The position numbers were made by a program, and so were the translations under genes. Positions 11,797 through 23,521 of a DNA stretch of 64,000 nt are shown one piece after another. A model generated the notes under the pieces. It did no database searches. It saw only the letters and a program-made list of their open reading frames with translations, and was not told where the DNA came from. How positions within the stretch are numbered: the first letter of the stretch is position 1; the number at the start of each line of letters is the position of its first letter. The DNA is taken from assembly GCA_018268465.1 (NCBI GenBank), contig JAFDWN010000015.1, positions 64,887-128,886 on the forward strand. The letters are read 5' to 3'. Source of the DNA: Actinomycetota bacterium. Its GTDB lineage: Bacteria > Actinomycetota > Actinomycetes > Mycobacteriales > Mycobacteriaceae.

Positions 11797-11821
11797 CCCC
11801 GGCGCCCTCGGGGTGCCGGGG
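11797..11821 (-). promoter_or_regulatory. GC-rich hairpin in the moxR leader
   Basis: CCCCGGC (11797-11803) pairs with GCCGGGG (11815-11821) around an 11-base loop, about 30 bases before the moxR start codon. There is no U-run, so it may be a leader structure or an attenuator-like element rather than a normal terminator. Function unknown. Confidence 0.35.
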
Positions 11822-11883
11822 CGTGTCAAGCCCGGTCGTTCGCCGCATCCGGCTCCGTCCCGGCTCAGCGCACGTCGTCAACT

Positions 11884-11902
11884 ATTCCAGGCAGTGTGGA
11901 AT
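11884..11902. promoter_or_regulatory. Inverted repeat in ripB-moxR gap
   Basis: ATTCCA and TGGAAT, perfect six-base arms seven bases apart, lie between the ripB start region side and moxR. This is upstream of moxR and downstream of nothing else on that strand except the ripB end, so it is a candidate operator for the moxR promoter. No named regulator is proposed. Confidence 0.25.
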
Positions 11903-11947
11903 CCGTCGACGTGCCCCGGCCGTCCCCACGGGTTGCTCAGCGAAAGT

Positions 11948-12634
11948 TCAGGTTTCGATGATGCGCGCGGCGTAGGGCTGCAGCCCGCCCTGCCGCACCG
12001 GGCTGACCCTCACCCTGCCCGCGCTGCCCGACGCCTCGAGCATCTGCCCGCCGCCCAGGTAGATGGCGACGTGCTGGCTGCCGCCGGGTCCCCAGAACAA
12101 CAGATCGCCGCGTTTGGCCTGGGAGATCGGCACCTTGCGGCCGGTGTCGTACTGGTCGCCGGAGTACTTCGGGATCAGCACCCCTACCCCGGCGAAGGAG
12201 AACTGGGTGAAACCCGAGCAGTCGTAGCCCACGATGTTGGCGCCGGAATCGACGCCGCGGCTGGGGCCGGTGGGTTTGCCCCCGCCCCACGAGTACGGCA
12301 CGCCCAGCTGGGTACCGCCCCGGCGGATCACGTACTCGATGGCCTGCGGACCTCGCACCCGGCCAGGAGCCACGCCGGCCTGCGCCGCGGGAGATCCACC
12401 GATGCCGATGCTGGCCAGGAACTTTCGGCCCAGATCCATGGTGGCCTGGGTGGCCTGCGCGGTCGCCGCCAGCGACGCGTTCGCAATCGCCAGCGGATCC
12501 CCGGGGGCGCCCGCACTGATCAGTTTGGGCAGGGTCGGATCCCATTGGCCGTCGTCGGGCTGGGCGGCTGCCGGGCCCGCCAACCCGATCAGCAGTGCTG
12601 CGAACGCGACGAACGCCACGATGCAACGCCGCAC
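11948..12634 (-). CDS. ripB: NlpC/P60 peptidoglycan endopeptidase RipB
   Basis: A 228-residue secreted D,L-endopeptidase that cleaves peptide stems between D-Glu and meso-DAP. It has a cleavable signal peptide (about 1-26, ending AGPAAA), then the NlpC/P60 domain with catalytic Cys139 (YDCSGF), His188 (QHVAIYLG) and Glu200. It lacks the coiled-coil segment of RipA. It is encoded four bases after ripA and shares the WDPTLP linker and catalytic core with it, so the pair is a tandem duplication that differs in the N-terminal region. Confidence 0.94.
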   Translation of the reverse strand: MRRCIVAFVAFAALLIGLAGPAAAQPDDGQWDPTLPKLISAGAPGDPLAIANASLAATAQATQATMDLGRKFLASIGIGGSPAAQAGVAPGRVRGPQAIEYVIRRGGTQLGVPYSWGGGKPTGPSRGVDSGANIVGYDCSGFTQFSFAGVGVLIPKYSGDQYDTGRKVPISQAKRGDLLFWGPGGSQHVAIYLGGGQMLEASGSAGRVRVSPVRQGGLQPYAARIIET

Positions 12635-12638
12635 TACG

Positions 12639-14075
12639 TCACCACTCGATCATCCTGGTGACGTAGGGCGTCATCCCACTGGTGCGGACGGGCGAGATCT
12701 TCACCGTCGACCCGGTGTAGGGCGCCTCGAGCATGGTGCCGTCGCCCAGGTACATCGCGACGTGCTGGCTGGCGTTCGGCCCGTAGAAGATCATGTCGCC
12801 GCGGCGCATCTGTGACGACGGGACCTTGCGGCCGGCGTTGTACTGCGACCCCGAGTAGTGGTCGAGCTTGATCCCGACACCGGCGAACATGAACAGCATC
12901 AGTCCGGAACAGTCGAAACCCACTGTGCCCGCGCCGGAGTCGATGCCGCGGCTGGCGCCCGCGGCGTTGCCGCCACCCCACGAATACGGGACACCGAGCT
13001 GAGACATCCCGCGCCGGATCACGTACTCGGTCGCCTGCCTGCCGTAGACCCGCGGGATGGCGCCGTTGGTGAAACCGCTCGGGGTCGACACCAGGCCGAG
13101 CCTCTGCAGGAAGGTGCGGCCCATGTTGGAGGTCACCTGCGCAGAGGTGGCCGTGATGCCCAGCACTGCGTTGATGATCGCGATCGGGTCGCCGCTGACG
13201 AACGCACTGGGGATCGCCGGCAGGGTCGGGTCCCACAGCGCGGTGTCCCAGCGCCCCGGCGCGGCCGGCGCACCGGGTGCGCGGTCCCAGTCCCTGGACG
13301 GAACCGCGGCCTGGGGTGCCGCGGCGGCACCCGCGGGCACGGCCGCCGCCGGCGCCGCCGGCGCCGACCAGCTGCGCACCGCATCGAGTTTGGCCTGGGC
13401 GGCAGCCCGCTCCCCGCTCAGACGGTCGAGTTCGGCTTGCTGGTCGCGGAAGGTCTCCTGTGCGGTGGTGAGCGCCGATACCGCGGTGTCCTGGCTGGCC
13501 AGGGCGTCGACGGCGGCCTGGTCGGCGTTCTGCTTGGCCAATCGGGCCGCGGACTCGCGGTTGGCCTGTTCGGTGCGGGCCCGCTGAAGGCCGGTCATCA
13601 CCTGCTGGGCACTGGCTGCCAGCGCCTGCCCCGTGGCAGCGGTGTTGAGCATGTCGGCGGGGTCGGTGGCGGTCAGATACGAACTCGAGGGCCCGCTGAC
13701 ATAGGTGGCGGCCGCGAAAGTGTCGAAGCGTTGCTGCGCGGCGGTGATAGCCGTGTTGGCGTCCGTCACGCCCTGTTGGCTGGCGTCGAGTTCGGCCTGC
13801 GCGGCGGCGGCGGCATCGCGAGCGGACTGCACGTCGACGATGGCCTTGTTGACGCTTTCCTGTTGGGTCTGGATTGCTGCGCCGAGTTCCTGCAGCTTCT
13901 GGTTGGCGTTTGCGACGGCGGCGACGAGCGAGGCGACGCTGCCGGGGGCGGCAGGCTCGGCGGCGGCGGGAACTCCGCCCGACAATGCCGTTATCGCGAA
14001 TACCCCGATGGCCAGCGGAACCGCGCAGACTCGGCCCAACGGCCGGTGATCAGAGGCGCGAGTGATGCGTCTCAT
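12639..14075 (-). CDS. ripA: NlpC/P60 peptidoglycan endopeptidase RipA
   Basis: About 478 residues: signal peptide (1-37, ending PAAAEP), a long Gln/Ala-rich coiled coil (about 45-240) which in M. tuberculosis RipA keeps the enzyme inactive until processed, an Ala/Pro-rich linker, and the catalytic NlpC/P60 domain. Cys389, His438 and Glu450 match the Cys-His-Glu triad, shifted six residues from M. tuberculosis numbering. It is needed for daughter-cell separation. I chose ATG 14075 (MRRITRAS), which fits the homologue N-terminus; a TTG at 14084 is closer to the AGGAGA site and cannot be excluded. Confidence 0.95.
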   Translation of the reverse strand: MRRITRASDHRPLGRVCAVPLAIGVFAITALSGGVPAAAEPAAPGSVASLVAAVANANQKLQELGAAIQTQQESVNKAIVDVQSARDAAAAAQAELDASQQGVTDANTAITAAQQRFDTFAAATYVSGPSSSYLTATDPADMLNTAATGQALAASAQQVMTGLQRARTEQANRESAARLAKQNADQAAVDALASQDTAVSALTTAQETFRDQQAELDRLSGERAAAQAKLDAVRSWSAPAAPAAAVPAGAAAAPQAAVPSRDWDRAPGAPAAPGRWDTALWDPTLPAIPSAFVSGDPIAIINAVLGITATSAQVTSNMGRTFLQRLGLVSTPSGFTNGAIPRVYGRQATEYVIRRGMSQLGVPYSWGGGNAAGASRGIDSGAGTVGFDCSGLMLFMFAGVGIKLDHYSGSQYNAGRKVPSSQMRRGDMIFYGPNASQHVAMYLGDGTMLEAPYTGSTVKISPVRTSGMTPYVTRMIEW

Positions 14076-14201
14076 TCGACTCAAGTCTCCTATGGCTCAA
14101 CGCGAACGTGCCGACAGGTAGGTGAGCACCCAGTGCACAGCAGTCACAAATAGAACAACTGCAACAATAGGTACCGTCTGCACCGTACGTCACATCTGAC
14201 G

Positions 14202-14239
14202 CTAAAGAAACTTTAGTCGCGAATTACATTTATGTAATT
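14202..14239. promoter_or_regulatory. Two AT-rich palindromes upstream of ripA
   Basis: CTAAAGAAACTTTAG (14202-14216; arms of six, loop three) and AATTACATTTATGTAATT (14222-14239; arms of eight, centre two) lie side by side in a strikingly AT-rich stretch of an otherwise GC-rich window. They sit about 130-160 bases upstream of ripA and just after the 3' end of the neighbouring upstream gene. They could be operators, a terminator, or both; the absence of a strong GC stem argues against an ordinary terminator. Confidence 0.5.
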
Positions 14240-14299
14240 AAACGAGTGTGACCGAATGGTGATGTTCGAATTTGCCGGGAATGCGGCGCGGCGATCGGT

Positions 14300-17901
<3,602 letters not shown>

Positions 17902-17930
17902 TTGCGGCACTGCGACAGTAAGGCGTTTCG

Positions 17931-18494
17931 TTGCCCCGGGTGACCGACGACCATCTGGCGGCACGCCGCCGCCAGATCCTCGACGGCGCGCGGCGGTGCT
18001 TCGCCGAGTACGGCTACGACAAGGCGACCGTGCGGCGGCTCGAACAAACCATCGGGCTGTCGCGCGGCGCCATCTTTCACCATTTCCGCGACAAGGACAC
18101 GCTGTTCTTCGAGTTGGCCCGCGAGGATGCCGAGCGGATGGCCGACGTGGCGTCCCGGGAGGGCCTGATCCAGGTCATGCGGGACATGCTGGCCGCCCCG
18201 GACCAGTTCGACTGGCTGGCCACCCGGCTGGAGATCGCCCGTAAGCTCCGCAACGACCCCGTGTTCAACAGGGGCTGGTCGGAGCGTTCGGCCGAACTAT
18301 CCGCGGCGACCACCGACCGTTTGCGCCGCCAGAAACAAGCCGGGCGGCTGCGCGACGACGTACCCGCCGCCGTCTTGCAGACCTACCTGGACCTGGTTCT
18401 GGACGGACTGGTGGCCCGCCTGGCGTCCGGCGACGAGCCGGAAAGGCTCAGTGCGGTACTGGATCTCGTGGAGGATTCGGTCCGGCACCGCTGA
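17931..18494 (+). CDS. acnR: TetR-family repressor of aconitase, AcnR
   Basis: A 187-residue TetR protein with a classic N-terminal helix-turn-helix (ILDGARRCFAEYGYDKATVR and LSRGAIFHHFRDKDTLFF, about residues 14-60). It lies directly downstream of acn, as in corynebacteria, where AcnR represses acn in response to citrate and metal ions. TTG 17931 has AAGGCG five bases upstream; GTG 17940 is an alternative. Sequence similarity to corynebacterial AcnR runs through the ligand domain (VRNDPVF-like, DLVEDSVRHR end). Confidence 0.9.
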   Translation: MPRVTDDHLAARRRQILDGARRCFAEYGYDKATVRRLEQTIGLSRGAIFHHFRDKDTLFFELAREDAERMADVASREGLIQVMRDMLAAPDQFDWLATRLEIARKLRNDPVFNRGWSERSAELSAATTDRLRRQKQAGRLRDDVPAAVLQTYLDLVLDGLVARLASGDEPERLSAVLDLVEDSVRHR

Positions 18495-18600
18495 GCGGAT
18501 CTCGCAGCGCACCCTCCGGGCCCCGATCCGGTGCGCATTGGTGACTTTGGTCGCACGAGACGATGACCACACAACCCTGGCAACATGCTGTGACCGTGCC

Positions 18601-18638
18601 ATGATGGGTATATACCCCTAGGGGTATATACCCATCAT
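18601..18638. promoter_or_regulatory. Perfect 38-bp palindrome before the peroxiredoxin gene
   Basis: Two 18-base arms around a central TA are exactly self-complementary. The heart of the site is TATACCCCTAGGGGTATA, the pattern associated with CsoR-superfamily repressors (copper CsoR, persulfide CstR). It ends two bases before the AAGGAG ribosome site of the peroxiredoxin, so it lies in the leader or core promoter. No csoR-like gene is in this window; the regulator assignment is inference. Confidence 0.75.
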
Positions 18639-18652
18639 GGAAGGAGTCCAGT

Positions 18653-19378
18653 ATGACCACCGCCGAGACGACCCCCGACGCGCCAGTGCTGCCGCCGAGG
18701 ATCGGCGATGCCGCACCCGAATTCACCGCGATGACCACCCAGGGCGAGATCAACTTCCCCGCCGACTACGCCGGCAAATGGGTGATCCTGTTCTCCCACC
18801 CTGCCGACTTCACCCCGGTCTGCACCAGCGAATTCATGACATTCGCCTCGATGATGTCGCAGTTCGCCGGGTACAACACCGAGCTGGTCGGCCTGTCGGT
18901 CGACGGGCTCTACAGCCATATCGCCTGGCTGCGCACCATCAAGGACAAGATCACGTTCCGCGATATGACCAACGTGGAGGTGACCTTCCCGTTGATCGAA
19001 GACATCACCATGGCGGTCGCCCGCAAGTACGGCATGATCATGCCCGGCGAGGACACCACCAAGGCCGTGCGCGCTGTCTTCGTCATCGACCCGAACGCGG
19101 TGATCCGCGCGATCGTGTACTACCCGTTGAGCCTGGGCCGCAACTTCGATGAACTGCTACGGGTCGTGAAGGCCCTGCAGACCGCCGACCACTTCCAGGT
19201 CGCTACTCCGGCGGACTGGCGGCCGGGTGATCCGGTGATCGTGCCACCCGCCGGATCCTGCGGGGTTGCCAAAGACCGGATGGGCGGCGCCGAGGACGGG
19301 GTCACCTGCGAGGACTGGTTCTTCTGCACCAAGGACCTGCCCGCCGACACAGTCGAGGCCGCCATCAAAGCGGGCTGA
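18653..19378 (+). CDS. Peroxiredoxin, Prx6/archaeal 2-Cys-like type
   Basis: A 241-residue thiol peroxidase that would reduce hydrogen peroxide or organic peroxides. The peroxidatic site is intact: DFTPVCTSEF with Thr54 and Cys57. The C-terminal domain ends with Cys203, Cys219 and Cys225; the CEDWFFC spacing (five residues between) matches archaeal thioredoxin peroxidases that recycle through C-terminal cysteines, so it may not be a simple 1-Cys enzyme. ATG with AAGGAG six bases upstream. It is transcribed alone, behind the 38-bp palindrome, and is convergent with a small HTH gene. Confidence 0.93.
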   Translation: MTTAETTPDAPVLPPRIGDAAPEFTAMTTQGEINFPADYAGKWVILFSHPADFTPVCTSEFMTFASMMSQFAGYNTELVGLSVDGLYSHIAWLRTIKDKITFRDMTNVEVTFPLIEDITMAVARKYGMIMPGEDTTKAVRAVFVIDPNAVIRAIVYYPLSLGRNFDELLRVVKALQTADHFQVATPADWRPGDPVIVPPAGSCGVAKDRMGGAEDGVTCEDWFFCTKDLPADTVEAAIKAG

Positions 19379-19389
19379 CCCGAACGGAC

Positions 19390-19581
19390 TCAGCCGCGGC
19401 GGGCCCGATGATTCGGTCCGCCGCGACTGCGCATGGTCGTACCCGACTCGCGCAACATGCTGTGGATGGACCCGTAGGATCGCCCGGTCGTCGCGACCAA
19501 CGTGCGGATGCTCGCACCGCCCTCGTAGGCGCTCCGCAGCTCGTGCATCAACTGCTCCCGGCTATTGCTGGTCTTCTTCAT
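19390..19581 (-). CDS. Small helix-turn-helix protein (Rv1473A-like)
   Basis: A 63-residue protein: a short basic N-terminus, then a helix-turn-helix of the form ELRSAYEGGASIRTLVATTG and RSYGSIHSMLRESG (about residues 12-45), and a basic RSRGGPNHRARRG tail. Such proteins occur in mycobacteria and streptomycetes; function is unknown, presumably DNA binding. The start is fixed by GTGGGAG six bases upstream of the ATG at 19581; the frame is open to 19665. It is downstream of the ABC-F gene and convergent with the peroxiredoxin. Confidence 0.8.
   Translation of the reverse strand: MKKTSNSREQLMHELRSAYEGGASIRTLVATTGRSYGSIHSMLRESGTTMRSRGGPNHRARRG
19395..19425. terminator. Hairpin at the end of convergent genes
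   Basis: CGCGGCGG (19395-19402) pairs with CCGCCGCG (19418-19425), with an inner CCGA/TCGG pairing. It overlaps the 3' end of the HTH gene and lies 17 bases after the peroxiredoxin stop. It is a candidate bidirectional terminator without a U-run. Confidence 0.4.
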
Positions 19582-19699
19582 CGACATCTCCCACTTCCGA
19601 TGCCTCGACGCATACCCAGCGTAGAAACGCTCTACACGCGGCGGGAGGATTTGACCAAACGGCACCCAGCGGACGACGTACCGGCTCCGCCGGTGGGGC

Positions 19700-21328
19700 T
19701 CAGGCGAGTTCGATCAGATCGCGGTAATCGTCGGACCAGAAGTCCTCGGTACCGTCGGGAAGCAGGACGACCCGCTGCGGATCGAGCGCCTCCGCAGCGC
19801 CGGGGTCGTGGGTGACCAGCACGACGGCGCCGACGTAGCTACGAAGCGCGTCGAGCACCTGCTCGCGGGAGGCAGGGTCGAGGTTGTTGGTCGGTTCGTC
19901 GAGTAACAGCACGTTCGCGGTCGAGGCGACCAGACCGGCCAGCGCAAGCCGGGTCTTCTCACCACCGGACAGCGTGCCCGCGGGCTGTTCGAGCTGGGCG
20001 CCGCTGAACATGAAGGCGCCCAACAATCCCCGCAGATCCTGCTCGCCGGTGTCTGGTGCCGCGTGGCGGATGTTCTCCCACACCGTCGCGGTGTCGTCGA
20101 GGGTGTCGTGTTCCTGCGCGAAGTAGCCGAGTTTGAGTCCGTGACCGGGCTCAAGTCCCCCCGCGTCGGGTGTCTCCGTCCCCGCCAGCAGCCGCAGCAA
20201 CGTCGTCTTGCCCGCGCCGTTGAGGCCGAGCACGACCACCCGCGAACCCCGGTCGATGGCCAGGTCCACCCCGGTGAAGACCTCCAGCGAACCGTAGGTC
20301 TTGGTCAGCCCCTTGACCACCAGTGGCGTACGTCCGCACGGCGCCGGTGTCGGGAACTTGATGCGGGCCACCTTGTCGGCCACCCGTTCGTCGTCGAGGG
20401 CCGCCATCATGCGGTCGGCCCGCCGCAGCATGTTCTGCGCGGCAACGGCTTTGGTGGCCTTCGCGCCCATCTTGGCCGCTTGCGTCCGAAGGGCGGCAGC
20501 CTTGCGCTCGGCGTTGGCACGTTCGCGGCGGCGGCGCTGTTCGTCGGTGGCGCGCGCGTCGAGGTATTTCTGCCAGCCCATGTTGTAGACGTCGGCCTCG
20601 CCGCGGACGGCGTCGAGGAACCACACCCGGTTGACCACCTCGGCGAGCAGGTCGACGTTATGGCTGATGACGACCAGACCGCCGGTGTGGTTGCGCAGGA
20701 AGTCCCGCAGCCAGCCGATCGAATCGGCGTCGAGATGGTTGGTCGGTTCGTCGAGAAGCAGTGTCGTCGCCGACCCGGCTCCCGAATCCGATGCCGCGAA
20801 CAGAATGCGGGCCAGTTCCACACGCCTGCGCTGCCCGCCGGACAGCGTGCGCAGCGGCTGGGTCAGCACCCGATCGGGCAGGCCGAGGCTCGCACAGATG
20901 CGCCCCGCCTCACTCTCCGCCGCGTAACCCCCGAGTGCGGCGAACCGTTCCTCCAGCTGACCGTAGCGCCGGACGGCCTTGTCCCGCGCGGCGTCGTCGG
21001 CGATCTCGGCCATCAGCACCTGCTGTTTCTCCAGGTCGGCGAGCAGCCGGTCGAGACCGCGGGCGGACAGCACCCGGTCGCGAGCGAGAACCTCGAGGTC
21101 GCCCTCCCGGGGATCCTGCGGCAGGTAACCGATGTCACCGCTGCGCGCGACGGAGCCTGCGTAGGGTTCGCCCTCGCCCGCCAGGATGCGCATGGTGGTG
21201 GTCTTGCCCGCCCCATTGCGCCCGACCAGTCCGATCCGGTCACCCGGTTGCACGCGCAGGGCCGCACCGTCGATGGCGAGCAGGGTGCGCGCTCCGGCGC
21301 GGACCTCGAGGTCCGTTGCGGTGATCAC
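19700..21328 (-). CDS. ABC-F family ATPase (ribosome-associated type)
   Basis: A 542-residue protein with two ABC ATPase domains and no membrane segment. Domain 1 (about 1-230) has GRNGAGKTT, LSGGQRRRVELA and LLLDEPTNHLD; a charged linker (about 245-300, ERANAERKAAALRTQAAKM) joins domain 2 (about 320-542) with GLNGAGKTT, LSGGEKTRLALA and LLLDEPTNNLD. This is the ABC-F architecture of translation factors and target-protection proteins. GTG 21328 has GAGGAG six bases upstream, and the length matches the mycobacterial Rv1473 orthologue. A drug-protection role cannot be told from sequence alone. Confidence 0.93.
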   Translation of the reverse strand: MITATDLEVRAGARTLLAIDGAALRVQPGDRIGLVGRNGAGKTTTMRILAGEGEPYAGSVARSGDIGYLPQDPREGDLEVLARDRVLSARGLDRLLADLEKQQVLMAEIADDAARDKAVRRYGQLEERFAALGGYAAESEAGRICASLGLPDRVLTQPLRTLSGGQRRRVELARILFAASDSGAGSATTLLLDEPTNHLDADSIGWLRDFLRNHTGGLVVISHNVDLLAEVVNRVWFLDAVRGEADVYNMGWQKYLDARATDEQRRRRERANAERKAAALRTQAAKMGAKATKAVAAQNMLRRADRMMAALDDERVADKVARIKFPTPAPCGRTPLVVKGLTKTYGSLEVFTGVDLAIDRGSRVVVLGLNGAGKTTLLRLLAGTETPDAGGLEPGHGLKLGYFAQEHDTLDDTATVWENIRHAAPDTGEQDLRGLLGAFMFSGAQLEQPAGTLSGGEKTRLALAGLVASTANVLLLDEPTNNLDPASREQVLDALRSYVGAVVLVTHDPGAAEALDPQRVVLLPDGTEDFWSDDYRDLIELA

Positions 21329-21362
21329 GCTGTACTCCTCATCGCATCGTCGTTCGGTGCCG

Positions 21363-22196
21363 TCATGGCTGTTTGGCGTCGGTGAAGACCGGGTCACGCC
21401 TCTCGGCGCGCGCAGCCACCGCCTCCTCGAAGTTGGCGGTCAGCAGTCGCACGAAAAGCTGGCCCAGACCCTCGGCCTGCATGTGCCCTTCCAGGCTCGT
21501 GGCGTCTAGTCCACTCCACAGCGTCCGCTTGGTCAACTCGGTGCCGGGCCGGGAGAATCCGGCGATCCGCTCCGCCATGGCGTAGCAGGTGTCGAGGAGG
21601 TCCGCGGCCGGGACGGTGCGCGACACGAGACCGATGCGTTCGGCCTCAGCGGCGTCCACGTCGCGGCCCGTCAGCATGATCTCGAAGGCCCGCGACGAGC
21701 CCACCGCACGCGGCAGCAGATAACTCAGCCCCAGTTCGCTGGCGGTCAGCCCGTTGTTGATGCCGGCAGCGCGGAAATAGGCGCCGTCGGCGGCAACCCT
21801 GATGTCCGCGGCCAGCGCGAGGCACAGGCCCCCGCCGATGGCCGCGCCGTTGACCGCCGCGATGACGGGCTGGTGCAGTTTGCGCAGCGTGAGGATCACG
21901 TCGTCGAGCAGTTCCATCGACCGCAGCGCATAGGTCGGTCTGGTCAGCCCGTCGACGTCGGGCACCAGACCAGCCGATTTGTGGTCGGCACCCGACGAGA
22001 ATCCGCGACCGGCACCGGTCAGCACAACCACTCGCACCGCGTTGTCGGACGTGAGTGCGCGCAGGGCGTCACGCAGCGGCACCATGACGTCGAAGGCCAT
22101 CGAGTTCATCCGCTCGGGACGGTTCAGCGTGACCAGCGCCACATGCGGACGCGGACGCTCGACCAGGATGAAAGGGTCTCCACTCACGCCCTGCAC
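21363..22196 (-). CDS. echA12: Enoyl-CoA hydratase/isomerase family protein (EchA12-like)
   Basis: About 277 residues with the crotonase fold: ALVTLNRPERMNSM, the oxyanion-hole loop GAGRGFSSGAD (about 60-70), and AAINGAAIGGGLCLALAADIRVA (catalytic Glu is not obvious at the usual position, where the sequence reads NGLTASELGLSYLLPR). It would hydrate or isomerise acyl-CoA thioesters in fatty-acid degradation. GTG 22196 is listed; GTG 22187 is an equally plausible start. It sits between trx and the ABC-F gene, as echA12 does in M. tuberculosis. Confidence 0.88.
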   Translation of the reverse strand: MQGVSGDPFILVERPRPHVALVTLNRPERMNSMAFDVMVPLRDALRALTSDNAVRVVVLTGAGRGFSSGADHKSAGLVPDVDGLTRPTYALRSMELLDDVILTLRKLHQPVIAAVNGAAIGGGLCLALAADIRVAADGAYFRAAGINNGLTASELGLSYLLPRAVGSSRAFEIMLTGRDVDAAEAERIGLVSRTVPAADLLDTCYAMAERIAGFSRPGTELTKRTLWSGLDATSLEGHMQAEGLGQLFVRLLTANFEEAVAARAERRDPVFTDAKQP

Positions 22197-22214
22197 GCTA
22201 TCGCGTGCGGGTCG

Positions 22215-22580
22215 TCAGGCTTTGTCGGCGTCGGCACCGGCGGCCATCGCCGCGTCGATGTCGAACTCCTTGACCTTCTGCACGAGATCCTCCAGCGCGG
22301 CCGCAGGCAAGGCGCCCGCCTGGTTGAACACCAGCTTGCCCTTCTTGAAGGCCATCAGCGTGGGGATCGACCGGATGTCGGCCGCCGCGGCCAACGCCTG
22401 CTCGGCCTCGGTGTCCACCTTGGCGTGCACGACGTCGGGGTGCTTCTCGGACGAGGCGGCGAACGTCGGCGCGAACGCGCGACACGGGCCGCACCAGGAC
22501 GCCCAGAAATCCACCAGCACGATCTCGTTGTCGTTGATGGTGTCGTTGAACTGCTCAGCGGTGATGTCTTGCGTTGTCAC
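22215..22580 (-). CDS. trxA: Thioredoxin
   Basis: A 121-residue thioredoxin with the active-site WCGPC at residues 29-33 and the cis-proline segment IRSIPTLMAF. It matches the M. tuberculosis thioredoxin at the same locus (Rv1471, there called trxB1, not the reductase). GTG start with AGGAG four to five bases upstream. The C-terminal ~10 residues are an Ala/Asp-rich extension. It follows the anti-sigma gene by 58 bases, so may belong to the same redox-oriented transcript. Confidence 0.94.
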   Translation of the reverse strand: MTTQDITAEQFNDTINDNEIVLVDFWASWCGPCRAFAPTFAASSEKHPDVVHAKVDTEAEQALAAAADIRSIPTLMAFKKGKLVFNQAGALPAAALEDLVQKVKEFDIDAAMAAGADADKA

Positions 22581-22638
22581 GCCTCTCCTAACGCCGCGAA
22601 CTGGACAGATGTTCCCGTATACCCCGTTGTGTCCCCTG

Positions 22639-22872
22639 TCAGCGGAACCCCCGGAAGGCGTCGAGCAGCCGGGCGCAGAAGGCCGGGTCGAGTTCGTCGT
22701 CGCGAATCCTGCCCACCGTGGCGATCGTTTCGCGGAACTGCTGCAGGTAGTTCTCGCACCCGTCGCATTCCACCAGGTGCAGGTCGAACCGCGCCCGCGT
22801 GTCGAGGTCCAGCGACCCGTCCAGGTAGGCGGTGACGAGCTCGACGATTTCGTTGCAGTTCAGTTCGCTCAT
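22639..22872 (-). CDS. Soluble zinc-finger anti-sigma factor (ZAS type)
   Basis: A 77-residue protein with the anti-sigma zinc-finger signature His32-x3-Cys36-x2-Cys39 (HLVECDGC) plus an N-terminal Cys6. It has no transmembrane helix, so it is a free cytosolic anti-sigma factor. The ATG overlaps the stop of the ECF sigma gene (ATGA), the usual arrangement for a cognate pair. HCC-type anti-sigma factors in actinobacteria often respond to thiol oxidation by zinc release; thioredoxin encoded next door fits such a cycle. The target is inferred from position. Confidence 0.85.
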   Translation of the reverse strand: MSELNCNEIVELVTAYLDGSLDLDTRARFDLHLVECDGCENYLQQFRETIATVGRIRDDELDPAFCARLLDAFRGFR

Positions 22873-23501
22873 GGCGCATCCCTCACGTAGTCCTCGAGCA
22901 CCTGCCGGATCGCCGCCCTGCCGCGGTGCAGCAGCACCCGCTGATTCGCGACGCTGATGCCGAGCAGTTCGCACACCTCACCCGATTCGAATCCGAGCAT
23001 GTCGCGCAGGGTGACCACGGTGCGCTGCCGGTACGGAAGGCGCTCCAGCTCCCTGCGCGCAACCGCGACCAGTTCGCCGGCCAGCACCGAACCCTCGGGT
23101 GTCTCGGGAAACGGCGACGGCAGTTCGTCGGCCTTCCAGTGCCCCGGGTAGGGATCGTCGGTCCCCCGGAAACGTGCCGGGTCGACGGTGCCGCCGGTGA
23201 ACGCGGCGATCGCGGCGTCGGAGTCGCGGCGCTCCCGCACGCCGCGCGCCTTGGCGATGTTGATCATCACCGTGAACAGCCACGTCCGCAGCGACGACCG
23301 TCCCTCGAATTTGTCGACGCCTTTCACCAGGGCGATCCAGGTTTCCTGCACCACCTCTTCGGCGATCTCATGGCTCGGGACATACCCGCGCGCCACCCGC
23401 AGCAGCGCGGGCGTATGCAGCTCCACCAGCCGGGCAAAAGCGGTCTCGTCGCCGGCGCGCAGCGCGGCGATCAGCTCGGCCTCGTCCACCGTTCCGGTCA
23501 T
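22869..23501 (-). CDS. ECF-type RNA polymerase sigma factor
   Basis: About 210 residues: sigma region 2 (about 15-85, with AEEVVQETWIALVKGVDKFEG and SLRTWLFTVMINIAKARG) and region 4 (about 150-205, LERLPYRQRTVVTLRDMLG, then VCELLGISVANQRVLLHRGR). Regions 1 and 3 are absent, as in ECF factors. The stop overlaps the anti-sigma start. The ATG at 23501 has no good ribosome site. The frame is open upstream into the flavodoxin gene, but the region-2 start fixes the position. I cannot name its M. tuberculosis counterpart. Confidence 0.9.
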   Translation of the reverse strand: MTGTVDEAELIAALRAGDETAFARLVELHTPALLRVARGYVPSHEIAEEVVQETWIALVKGVDKFEGRSSLRTWLFTVMINIAKARGVRERRDSDAAIAAFTGGTVDPARFRGTDDPYPGHWKADELPSPFPETPEGSVLAGELVAVARRELERLPYRQRTVVTLRDMLGFESGEVCELLGISVANQRVLLHRGRAAIRQVLEDYVRDAP

Positions 23502-23521
23502 CGGGGCCCGATCGTATCCGC

